From NCBI GenBank assembly GCA_009731375.1, contig BJOX01000338.1:377552-441551 (forward strand): a stretch of 64,000 nt of DNA, written 5' to 3'. Shown in pieces: positions 1 through 9,454 of this stretch; positions within the stretch are counted from its first letter, which is position 1; the number at the start of each line of letters is the position of its first letter. A program made the translations under genes and the position numbers. The stretch is from Paulinella micropora (taxonomy: Eukaryota > Cercozoa > Imbricatea > Euglyphida). Below the pieces are notes generated by a model that saw nothing but the letters and a program-made list of their open reading frames with translations, was not told the origin of the DNA and searched no databases.

Positions 1-71
1 GTCACGGGAAAAACAAAAAGAACAGTCCTTGTCAGATCTCACTTGAAAAAGACAAGAGGGGTCCAAATGCT

Positions 72-3000
72 ATGAAAGCTTCTAGGTTGACCTATGGGTT
101 ATTTTGTGGTTATCACGCGAAAAAGCAAGACAAGGAGTATCCTTTGCTTGACCTAGCTGTCAGCCCAGACCTCCGTCCTCCTAAATCCCCTTACTACCCA
201 GACGAGAGTGGTTTGCGAGAAGATGCAAAAGCAAGAGGCATAGTCATACCGCACAACCTCACTACCACATTCACCAACCAATCTCCACAGAGGGAGGGAG
301 AGAGTGAGCAAAAAGGAGTGAAAAGGGAAGTGAGGGGGAGTAAGCGTCTAGAGACATCACACACCTCCACCACACAAACACCTCACACCGCATCATCTGC
401 ACAAGTCACGCAAACAGCTGACACACCAATGCAAAGAGAGAGCAGTGAGGAAGAAGATGAAGAAGAGATGGAGGAATCATACTATGATGATGATGAGAAT
501 GACTCTAGATGTTCTGATGAGATCAGACATGATATGGCTATGGCAGCATGTTTGGATGATGATGATGTTGACCCGGAATTTCTGACATTTACGCAAAAAG
601 GGAATGTTAAGAAATATTTTCAGAAGCATGGCATTATCAAGAAGACTCACGCTAAGAGTGGGAGTCCGGCATCTGCCGGACTGCCCAGTGTTGCCGTAGG
701 GACCGGGGAGGCCAAGGGGAAGCAGCGGGGAGGCGCGGCAGCAACCCCAACACCACAGCCAGGTCCAACACCTCAAGCCCAACCACACACCAGCACACCA
801 CCCGTCATCACTTTCAAAGACATAGAACAGCTCGCTCAACAACTCACAACAACATGCATTAGGGAAAGCAGTGGTGAGGTAAAGAGAGTGAGTGAAGGGA
901 AGTTAGTGCTAGCTGAGTTCTTGACAGAAGTGGTGAGAGCGATAGAGGGAGTGTATATAGCACACGCAGCACGCACAACACTATCCCCGCCAACACAGAC
1001 CCAAAACAGCAACACCTCACAGCCACCAGCACCATCACAACACAAGAACAGCAAACATAACTACGCACTAGTGTTAGATGGGGAAGCCTTAGGGGGGCGA
1101 GACAGAAAGAGCACGATAGTTCAGGATAGCGGGTCGTCCCGAGACATTGCATGCAACCCTGAAATATTACGCGACATCAAGTCCGTAACCCCTGTCAAGC
1201 TAATTACAGGTAATGGAGAGTGTGAGATAGGACAGGAGGGGACGGCAAGAGTGACGCGTATCAACGGACACGGTAGACCAATTACGGTGTCAAGGCCAAT
1301 GCTCCTTGACGCCAGGTTACCCGTGAATATTGCTTCAACCGGCAGGATGGATAATACCCATCACCGGTCTATCATTCACCAAAGTGGACAGCTGGTCATA
1401 CTCAAACACCCCATAAGACTAGAGGAGAAAGACGTACTTGTCAGAGGTAAACTCATGTCAACCCTTCTTTTTAAGTGGGACGATGAATTTGACACCCTAT
1501 TAGACATCAATGAGCGTTATGAACCCCCACAGAATAAGAATAGGTGTGTGGTGGGGTAAAAGGGGAGGGAAAACCCAAGAGAGAAAGACAGAAGCGTAGG
1601 CAGACAGAGGGCAAAATAGGGGAGGTAACGCTGTATGCGTCTTGTCCCTGTAAGCCTGGTGCAATTAGAAAGGTAGATATAGAATTGTTCCATTATGCAT
1701 GTGGACACTATAGCATTAAGGAGCTTTGGCAAATGCATTAGGCATAAAGCTAGTAGGAGATGAGAAGAAAGTAGAATTTTGTGAATCATGCATGATAGGT
1801 AAGGCAAAACAGTTGCCTAGGTTTAAAGTTAATAAGATAGAGAGAGCTAGTAAGCCAGGAGTAATATTACACATAGACACCGGAAAGTGGTCAGCACGGT
1901 CAATACACGGTAAGAGACACAAATTTTCGGTCACGGACGATTACTCGTTGTTTATTAAGGATTATTATCTTGCTCATAAGAACGAATTTATTGACTGCAT
2001 TAAGCAGGCGGTAGCATTTTATGAGAGACAGACAGGAAACAAAGTACAAGAAATTATGTGATAAAGAGTTTGATGTCCCGAAAGAGGTGATAGAGTGGTG
2101 GAAGCCTAGTCAGTTTATTCGGAAAACTTCAGCAACGGGGGACAAGGATGTAACCCTATCGCTGAAAAAGCCAATGACATTACGCCTGGGGCCGCAAGAG
2201 CCATGCGTTACCATGCCCACCTGCCCATTTCTTTCTGGGCAGAGATGGAGCATTCGGCAACCACTCTACATAACATTTTGCCTGCCACCCAAGTGCCAAG
2301 GAGGGGATGTCCCCATTTGAGCAGTTATTGGGAAGGAAACCGTTTTTGAAACACCTTAGACCGATAGGTTGCATGGGGGTAATGTATACAGGAAAAGGTA
2401 GAAAGGGACAGTTTAGAGGAAAGAAAGTTATGCTAGTAGGGTATGACTTATTTAGAGAGTTATATAGAGTGTGGGACGGTAGAAAAGTAGTAACAGGAGT
2501 TAGAAACGTGCGCTTTAACCGTACGTGATAGGGAAGGAAGCACATCCAGAGAGAACAGTCAAGTGGGATGAGGATGTAGCTGAGGGGGAGAGTGAGAGTA
2601 AGGATGTCGATGTTGAACAAACACACTCCACACCCACCACCACCACAGTCACCACCACCCACACACAAGAGGACACGACACAGACGCATGACGATGACGA
2701 CACATATGACAATGTCGATGATGTTAGTCAGTCAGATAGTCAACAAGGACAGGGGGAGTATGGAGGGGACACAGGGGGAGTCAGCATAGATCACAAACAC
2801 ACACAAACACAAGATAGCTTTTCAACACAGGACATCGACACCACACCGACAGCTGCACCCCATCCCACCGACACAACCCCACAGACAACCAACACAGGAC
2901 TAGGACATGCACACGCACTCGCAGATGCATCTGACCCTCAAGCACAACATGAGAGAAGAGCATATGAAGAGAGTGAGCAACCTAGTAAAGGAGGAACATG

Positions 3001-5071
3001 GGAGCAGAGTGACAAGATCACAGAAGCTAACATAGTTCAAGAAGGAAAACGAATAAGACGACAGGCACAACAACAACCACCACAAGCACAACAACCACCA
3101 TCACGACCGCATAGTGAATTAAAACGAAAACAAAAAGTACTTGAGGCTCAGGAACTAGAAGGAGTGGGAGTGAAAGTCCTTGCGAGAGAGNNNNNNNNNN
3201 GAGACGAGTGGGCAGAGAAGACATACGGAGAGGGCTGGGAGAGTAAAGTGCGCACAGGCATAGTGAAGCAGAAGTGTGCCCCCAAAGAGAGGTTGAAAGT
3301 TAGAAGACAACCTAAGCCATCTCACTTTGTTCAATTTGAGGACAGACTAGAGAAGATGCTGGATTCTGAGATCAATAAGTACAAGGTAAGTGAGGGAGAG
3401 TCCGTATTGCCTGCTGGAGAGTTGGAGAGTGCTATGTTATGTTATGACAGATGCATGAATGAACCAAATGAGCTTTTGCTTTATTTTAACATTCGTCTGC
3501 CTAAAGAGATAGCAGAGCAGGCGAAAGAGTTGTTAGAGGGCATGAAGAAAGAGATACAATCTCTTAAGGACTTTAAGACATACACATGGGTTAACTATAG
3601 CGAAGCCAAAAAGGCTGGTGCTAGCAAGATAGTTAGGCTCACATGGGTTCACAAAGTAAAGATAGAAGAGAACGGAAGGAAGTTTGTTAAGTCTAGATTA
3701 GCTTTAAGAGGAGACATGTTAGAGCCAGGGGTTAGTTTCAACCCTGACCAATTATTTGTCCCTTGTGCCTCACATCGCTCACTGCTCATGCTTGCCAAAC
3801 TAAATGCCTGGCATGGTAATAAGCTTTACGGAATCGATTTCAAAAATGCTTACTTGAATGCCCGCATGCAAGATCCGGTATTCGCCTACCCACCTGATGC
3901 AATGGATAGAGAGGGCAAAGAGGGGATGATATTGCGTGTTGATGGAGCGTTATATGGTGCGCCTCAGGCAGGTAGAAGGTGGTATGACATACTAGCCCCT
4001 AAGGTAGTAAAGCTAGGATTTAGGTTGTTAGACTCCGACTTATGCATGTTCGTAGAGAAAGACAAGCCTATAAGAGAAGCTATAATGGGAGTATTTCACG
4101 TGGATGATTTGATATTTTCCGCACCTAACAAAGAAGCTTATGATAAATTCGCGTCTGCGTTAGAACGGTACTACCCACTCAAAAGGCTAGGAGCTGCAAA
4201 AGAATTCAAAGGTTTTGAGATAGTGCATGAGAAAGGCAGAATCGTTTTGCACCAGAGAAAGTACCAATTGCAAATTTTACGTGAGACAGGATACGCAAAT
4301 TCTCGTCCGGTCAGTACCCCGGCGGTAGACCAAACACCGAAAGCAATGTCGGAAGATGCTGCTTTGCGTAAAATGTCTATTCCGAGTACAGTAGGCAGTT
4401 TGCTTTATTTAGCCAAAATGACAAGGCCAGATATCGAACAAGCTCTTAACGTTGCAAGCGTCATGCAAACCATAGACAAGGGAGTAACTTACGCTATGTT
4501 AGGCAGAATCATACGCTATTTAATCAAGTCTTTTCGCGGTATAGCATTTAACGGGCCAAAATCCGTTCAAGAGGGTATGTCCTACCCTAAGGTCACTTTA
4601 TGGCCCGATGCCGCTCATAAAGTCTGTTTGAAAACGGGTAAGTCTCGCACGGGATTTATAATCTTGTGGGGAGGAGACCCGATAGGTTGGCTTTCAAAAA
4701 GACAGAGTAGGATAGCACTTAGTTCAAATGACGCGGAAATTTACGCTGCTGCTGAATGCATAAGAGAAGGACTAGCAATAGGACATGTCAGACAGGAACT
4801 CGGAATTCCGCCAAATGGTGCAGTAGAAATTTTCGAGGATAATTCACAAACAATTCTCGCGGGTGAAAGAGGATTATCCGGACCCCGCACCAAACATTTG
4901 CCTCTCAAATTACACTTCATTCATCACCTTCAGAGAGATGGAGAGATAAAGTTCATAAAGGTAGGAACTAAAAAGCAAATAGGAGATTTACTCACTAAAC
5001 CGTTACCGCGCGAGCAGTTTAATTATTTGCTCAACAAATTTACGGTTATCATTCCGGGTGAACCGGAATGA
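72..5071 (+). pseudogene. copia gag-pol polyprotein, frameshifted
   Basis: The reading is spread over several frames. 72-1559 holds a low-complexity acidic and Ser/Thr-rich region and then a retropepsin with the DSGSS active-site motif. 1544-1741 and 1726-2061 hold the pre-integrase zinc finger (HYACGH...CESC) and the start of the integrase core. About 2040-2528 holds the rest of integrase in three frames, with WAE and SPFEQLLGRKP landmarks. 2525-5071 is open (848 aa), with a copia reverse transcriptase (VDD catalytic centre at about 4100) and RNase H near the C-terminus (SSNDAEIYAAAE, then the DLLTKPLPR tail typical of copia). At least four frame changes lie between 1545 and 2528, so integrase cannot be made as one protein. 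A 10-N gap at 3191-3200 lies in the Gln/Pro-rich linker before RT. Confidence 0.88.
3191..3200. other. assembly gap (10 N)
   Basis: Ten N, a nominal gap, inside the linker of the copia pol frame. The flanks (gcgagagag before, gagacgag after) are similar but too short to prove overlap. True length is unknown. Confidence 0.95.
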
Positions 5072-5412
5072 CTACGGGTGTTTCACCTATATTTTGTATT
5101 TTGTTTTCGTTTTGTGTGAGTTGTTTAGTTTTATCGATGTCGGACTGGAGACCATGGAATCTGCGATCGATGACTTGGCTCGATTACGTACCCTTCGATC
5201 GGATCATTGACCAATACGCAGAGTGGGTAGTCAATAGAGCGGAGTTCATGAAGCTAAAGCATGGAAGGTATCCGCGGCAGGATATCGAACAGCTTCAGGC
5301 GGACGATGTAGAACAGGACGACGATCCAGATCAAGAACAGTGGGAATACGAAGGCAGAGTGGAAGAAGGCGATGGACATGACAGCGACGGGCTACGTAAT
5401 GAGGTGGATTAG
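5068..5412 (+). CDS. small ORF after copia pol, hydrophobic N-terminus and acidic tail
   Basis: The ATG overlaps the pol stop as ATGA, the arrangement used for termination-reinitiation. The 114-aa product has one hydrophobic stretch (residues about 7-24) that could be a signal peptide or membrane anchor, a Trp/Arg middle and a strongly acidic last 40 residues. I do not recognise a family. It could be an envelope-like or accessory protein of this copia lineage, or a chance ORF. Its position right after RNase H and its coupling to the pol stop are the only support for it being real. Confidence 0.35.
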   Translation: MTTGVSPIFCILFSFCVSCLVLSMSDWRPWNLRSMTWLDYVPFDRIIDQYAEWVVNRAEFMKLKHGRYPRQDIEQLQADDVEQDDDPDQEQWEYEGRVEEGDGHDSDGLRNEVD

Positions 5413-5962
5413 CCCTCAGGGTCACGCGGTGGCCGGTGGCGGGATTCCTGACATTTCTGGTGGCCAGTGGCAAAAATCGTAGGACAATCTCATTTTATCT
5501 CATACAGCTCGCTTTTCTTTCTTTTCACTTGTTTCCTCACACCTCTAACGTTTTTATATATATAGCTTTTAGTGACTTTTTAGACCCCTTACTGGAAGCG
5601 CTTGCAAATTTTTCATTTGCTTAAGAACTATAAGACACGTAAGACGGTAGTTATAATATTAACAAATAACTAAGGGGGAGCGTTGGTCATTACTATTTCA
5701 ATTTAATTCACCGTTACTTAGGTAGTTGATTTGTCAATAGGCCGGACAGTCAACAATGCCAATGTTAACTGAAAATGCGTAAGACCTGTACCTAAGTTAG
5801 TCAGTTTGTGACGTGGAAGTCAAAGAGTCAGTTCTTTTATTATACGAGTTATTAAAGTGCGTTCAAGTTCCATACTGCGTGATAGTCTCGCTTGGTAGCC
5901 CGGATAGATCCTGAAAGGGGTCGGTAAAGGTTCCACGATGGGTAGCTTCCCAAAGATTTTTG
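5413..5962 (+). other. copia 3' untranslated region and probable 3' LTR
   Basis: No gene is visible. A polypurine tract occurs at about 5672-5683, followed by about 280 bp that should be all or part of the 3' LTR. The exact LTR ends cannot be shown without the partner copy. Confidence 0.4.
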
Positions 5963-5978
5963 CCGTTCCCAGTCATTT

Positions 5979-6196
5979 TGTGGACATCACCCCCCGAATT
6001 ATCCGGTAACAAACTTATTTATAGATTTCGTCTGGCCGGACACGTCTGAAATGCCAATTTGATCCTGGTCTTTTGGCGGCTTTTTGTCTTTGCGTCACTG
6101 AGCTAATATAACGAGACATCATTCTCTTTTTTGAGGACTGTGTTTGGTTATATTACCGACTTACTCTTCCATTAAGCTATCGTTGGGGATAGTACA
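5979..6196 (+). repeat. gypsy 5' LTR (218 bp)
   Basis: Starts TGTGGACATC and ends GGGATAGTACA. It matches the copies at 16061-16278 and 17092-17309 with single-base differences (for example CATTAAGC here against CATTGAGC at about 16255). It should carry the promoter and polyadenylation signals. The TTATATTACC stretch near the right end is a candidate TATA region. Confidence 0.92.
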
Positions 6197-6825
6197 TTTG
6201 GAGTCCATAGCTGAAGGCTGATTTCTTTTCTGATCTGTCGTACAGACATCAGATAAGCACAAATTTATTTTTCGCTGATCTGTCGCACAGACATCAGACG
6301 AAAACAAACACTCCTACTCATCCTCAAACAAAAAACTTACAAACAAGCAATCAATTTGTCACAAGCTGGCATAACCTTTAGCCCTTGTGCACATTTGGCT
6401 TCTGTGTGCTCTTCTACAAGACACCAGACCACACCTACTCCACTCCCTCTTGCTGCTTGCATAAAGCCAAGTAGGACAAGTGCGAAACAAACATCAGACA
6501 AACACACAGACAGAGGAAAAACGAGCAAAGCACTCCCACTCTCTGTTCTGAACCATTTTCCTTGCATTTTCTCTGCAGAAACCAGAGGAGATTACACATC
6601 TCTCACACAAGAGCAAGACAAATATCGAAGCACTGTCCGACGACAGACTGACTTCTACAAAACAGCTCTTTTGACCAAACTATCGTTATCTCTGTGTAGG
6701 GCCTGACGCCCCATAACTATTTCAACAGAGAAAAGGAAGAAGGAGAAGAAGGTTGCATAGAGTGATAAGAATAACAGAGGAAAAAAAGAAGAAAAAAAAA
6801 GCAGACGTGACTCTCATAACATAAG
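6197..6825 (+). other. gypsy leader: primer binding site and tandem hairpin repeat
   Basis: TGGAGTCCATAGC at about 6199 follows the LTR by two bases and begins TGG, as expected for a tRNA primer-binding site. The tRNA is not identified. Two tandem copies of a roughly 40-base unit containing CTGATCTGTCG(T/C)ACAGACATCAG in parts sit at about 6227-6305. Each unit is an imperfect inverted repeat (CTGAT...ATCAG around CTGT...ACAG), so the RNA leader could form two stem-loops. The rest is A-rich 5' UTR without a supported gene. Confidence 0.55.
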
Positions 6826-9450
6826 ATGGAAGACGAGAATGAGCAGGCTGGTGTGACACCAACTGATTATGGTCCTAGTGAGGGAGGAGAGGAGCAGGAG
6901 ACTCAGTACTCAGAAGAGAGGGGGGATAGAGATGGAGAGGAGAGAGAGGAGTATACGTATACAGCCGATGTAGAGTCGACAGGGGGGGGTAATGCACAAG
7001 AAGCGAGTGCAGGTCAGACTGGAGGATCTCCATTGACAGAGGCAGAGAGAGAGATGGAGGATGTTGGCCAGAATATCCCAAATACATGGGAACAGTTGGC
7101 TACATATGATGATGAAGAGTCCTTCTTCCTTAACTACCCAACCTATTATAAAACACACATCTACATTCCTTACGAGAAAAGGAATAGACCAGGACAAGGT
7201 CAAAGCAACCTCCTGATCGAAATTCCCGGCCTTGCGAAGCCTCTCTTCAACAAAGTGAGGTTTGAGCACGAAAGAGTGCCATTGCAGGATATCAAGTATG
7301 GCGACACTCTTACACTGTGCGACATATACGACATATCTGCAACACTCTACGCTGCTGTGCTCGTTGCGGAATTTTATGAACGCACAAATATACAGTGGAA
7401 AAATAAACGCACAACTGCGGCATGGCTGTCTGTCTGTGGTGTCCCCACTGATATTAAGAATCTAGAAAGAAAGTTCGAAGGTAGAAACCAAAGTGGCATT
7501 GAGTTTGCCCTTGAGGCTTTTGTAACTGCCTTCACACGGGCTTACAACGAAATGTACAAAGCACTGAAAGACAACACAAGGCAACATCCTGTTTACGAGG
7601 AGGTTGACCAGTCTTGTCAGGTGCTTGAACGCCTCACACAACTCCATAAGGGCCTCTTTGAGGGGAAGGAGCAAAAACCAACATGGAAACAATGGGCCCA
7701 CACGAAGAATCACACTCTCATTAAAGGCCCTCTCACAACAATCCCAAATAATAACAGAGCTGATAAGTCTTCCATGAGAGAAAAGGCACACTTCCTCTCT
7801 AGTGCCACAGGGCTTGCACAGTTCGTGACTCATCTAGCACGACAGGTGAAAGAAGAAGAGACGAGACAGAAAGAGGAGAAGGAGCAGAAGGAGAAGATAG
7901 CTGTGGCAATGGCAGTAGCACGGGTGGCTCCACAGCCAACGGCTCCACCTACCACATCTAACCCAGCTCCCAAGAAAGCAGGAGGAGGACCCACAGGAGG
8001 AGGACCCCAAGGGGGAGGAACAGTAATTAACTTGACTGACTCCCAGAAGAAAAAGCAGGCGCTGCAGGCAGCCCTAGCTAAAATCAAAATTGGGGGAGGG
8101 GGCCTTAAGCTCTATGCTATCACTGCCAATGAGGCTGACACAGAGAAGACCCTCATGACTAAGCTCAATGAGATGGACAGATGCTTCCAGCAAAACCAGT
8201 GTGAGGTGGAGCAGGAGTATGAAGTCCTAGAACATCTCTGTGATCGATCCCTCCTTGGAGCTGGTTTTGATCGTATAACTTACGAGAAGTACAGAGGAGA
8301 GGAGGAGCTAGCAAGGAAAGGTGGACATGCAGAGATGAGTTGTACTCTGGCCATTGCTGCCCTCATTCGATACTTTAAGGCAAGTGGATACCAACACTTG
8401 TGCACTGGCACATTGATTGGGTTTGAAATTTTCGACTTAGTATCGGAGCAGTTGCAGTCTGTCACTCAGCTTGCATCTGTCTTAACAAATGTGGGCACCC
8501 AGTACACTCTCTTTTATAACCACAAAGCCATACTCCTATATTTCCTCAGTGCTTTGCACGTCTACAACAAAAATAAGCTCACACTGCTCATGCAAGACTG
8601 CAAAACCTTCGACAAGGTAAAGCACTTGAACTTTTTGGAGATGAGCGTCTTTGAGGCCACGACTAAGGCCGTGAGCCCAAAAATGTTGTGGACCGAAGTA
8701 ATGACCGCTTGTCAGAGGCTCGACAGCCAGACAGCATCCTTGATCGGTTCTGCATCGGCTTCTGCTCAACCGCAAGCCGCACATACGCAACGATCTCTAG
8801 GAAAGCGACCAAGAGAGAACAGTCGTGAAGCTAACACACCTTGTATTCGTTGGTGGGCACGGGCACAATGCTTTAAACACACAAATAAGAAATGCCCGTA
8901 CAACCACGATGTCGAGGACACCCGCATCCGAAACACACTCCTCAAGAACGTACGGTCGGACGAAACCAACACCGTCGCCGTTCTGCGCCGACTGCGCAAG
9001 GATCAGGGGTGGAAATTACAGGATGTCGCGGACCATGACCACGAACTAGCTGACGCGATCAATTCTCTTTTCGCTAGAGATGATCAGAAGACGGCAGCCA
9101 TAGAAGCCGCAAGTAGAGGAAGAGGTGGAACACGAGGAAGAGGAGGAGGGAGAGGAATCAATCGAGGAGGAGGAGCCCCTTTCGCACGAGGCACATACAC
9201 TCGCGGGGGGGAGAGAGGATTTGTGAGAAGAGGAGGAGGAAGAGGTGTATTTCAAGGTAGAGGAGGAGGAAGATGGGTTGGCCGAGGTGGATACGGCAGC
9301 GCAGAGCGCCCGTACCACAGAGATGGGGGCTGGGCAGACGGCTCGAGCTCAAGCTCGAGTTCCTCAGCACCACAGGCCTATGCGACATCAGGCGCAACCA
9401 CTACCGACACTGATGCCGACTCAGGTAACAGATTTGAGGTAGTCCAATGA
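6826..9450 (+). CDS. gag: gypsy Gag polyprotein with RGG-rich tail
   Basis: The 874-aa ORF starts at the ATG in CATAAGATGG after the leader. It has an acidic N-terminus (first 90 residues), a globular helical part at about 95-340 expected to be matrix/capsid, a coiled, charged Gln/Lys/Glu stretch with Pro/Gly linkers (345-405), a second globular part, and a Cys/His cluster (C-x8-C-x5-C-x3-H, residues about 678-700) resembling a CCCH finger. The last 120 residues are full of RGG/RGGGRG, an RNA-binding signature replacing the usual CCHC knuckle. It ends CAA-TGA-CTA-G with the same frame open into pol. Assignment as Gag rests on position, size and nucleic-acid-binding tail rather than on a recognised capsid motif. 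Confidence 0.82.
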   Translation: MEDENEQAGVTPTDYGPSEGGEEQETQYSEERGDRDGEEREEYTYTADVESTGGGNAQEASAGQTGGSPLTEAEREMEDVGQNIPNTWEQLATYDDEESFFLNYPTYYKTHIYIPYEKRNRPGQGQSNLLIEIPGLAKPLFNKVRFEHERVPLQDIKYGDTLTLCDIYDISATLYAAVLVAEFYERTNIQWKNKRTTAAWLSVCGVPTDIKNLERKFEGRNQSGIEFALEAFVTAFTRAYNEMYKALKDNTRQHPVYEEVDQSCQVLERLTQLHKGLFEGKEQKPTWKQWAHTKNHTLIKGPLTTIPNNNRADKSSMREKAHFLSSATGLAQFVTHLARQVKEEETRQKEEKEQKEKIAVAMAVARVAPQPTAPPTTSNPAPKKAGGGPTGGGPQGGGTVINLTDSQKKKQALQAALAKIKIGGGGLKLYAITANEADTEKTLMTKLNEMDRCFQQNQCEVEQEYEVLEHLCDRSLLGAGFDRITYEKYRGEEELARKGGHAEMSCTLAIAALIRYFKASGYQHLCTGTLIGFEIFDLVSEQLQSVTQLASVLTNVGTQYTLFYNHKAILLYFLSALHVYNKNKLTLLMQDCKTFDKVKHLNFLEMSVFEATTKAVSPKMLWTEVMTACQRLDSQTASLIGSASASAQPQAAHTQRSLGKRPRENSREANTPCIRWWARAQCFKHTNKKCPYNHDVEDTRIRNTLLKNVRSDETNTVAVLRRLRKDQGWKLQDVADHDHELADAINSLFARDDQKTAAIEAASRGRGGTRGRGGGRGINRGGGAPFARGTYTRGGERGFVRRGGGRGVFQGRGGGRWVGRGGYGSAERPYHRDGGWADGSSSSSSSSAPQAYATSGATTTDTDADSGNRFEVVQ

Positions 9451-9454
9451 CTAG
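9448..9454 (+). promoter_or_regulatory. stop-codon readthrough site between gag and pol (UGA-CUAG)
   Basis: The gag stop is TGA followed directly by CTAG, preceded by CAA. The same frame stays open through 9451-9501 and on into pol, with no other stop. UGA followed by CUAG is an established efficient readthrough context in eukaryotes and in some RNA viruses. This would give a Gag-Pol fusion the way murine leukaemia virus does with UAG. Translation evidence is not available here. Confidence 0.6.

Larger units (their letters stand above)
1..5960 (+). mobile_element. Ty1/copia-type LTR retrotransposon, 5' part outside window
   Basis: The order protease, integrase, reverse transcriptase, RNase H in 72-5071 is the Ty1/copia order. 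The 5' LTR lies before base 1. After the coding region a purine-rich tract (AAGGGGGAGCG, about 5672-5683) looks like a polypurine tract, so a 3' LTR probably starts near 5682. Its end cannot be set because the second LTR copy is missing. The right limit given is only the point where MITE sequence begins. The element is old and broken by several frameshifts. Confidence 0.7.
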
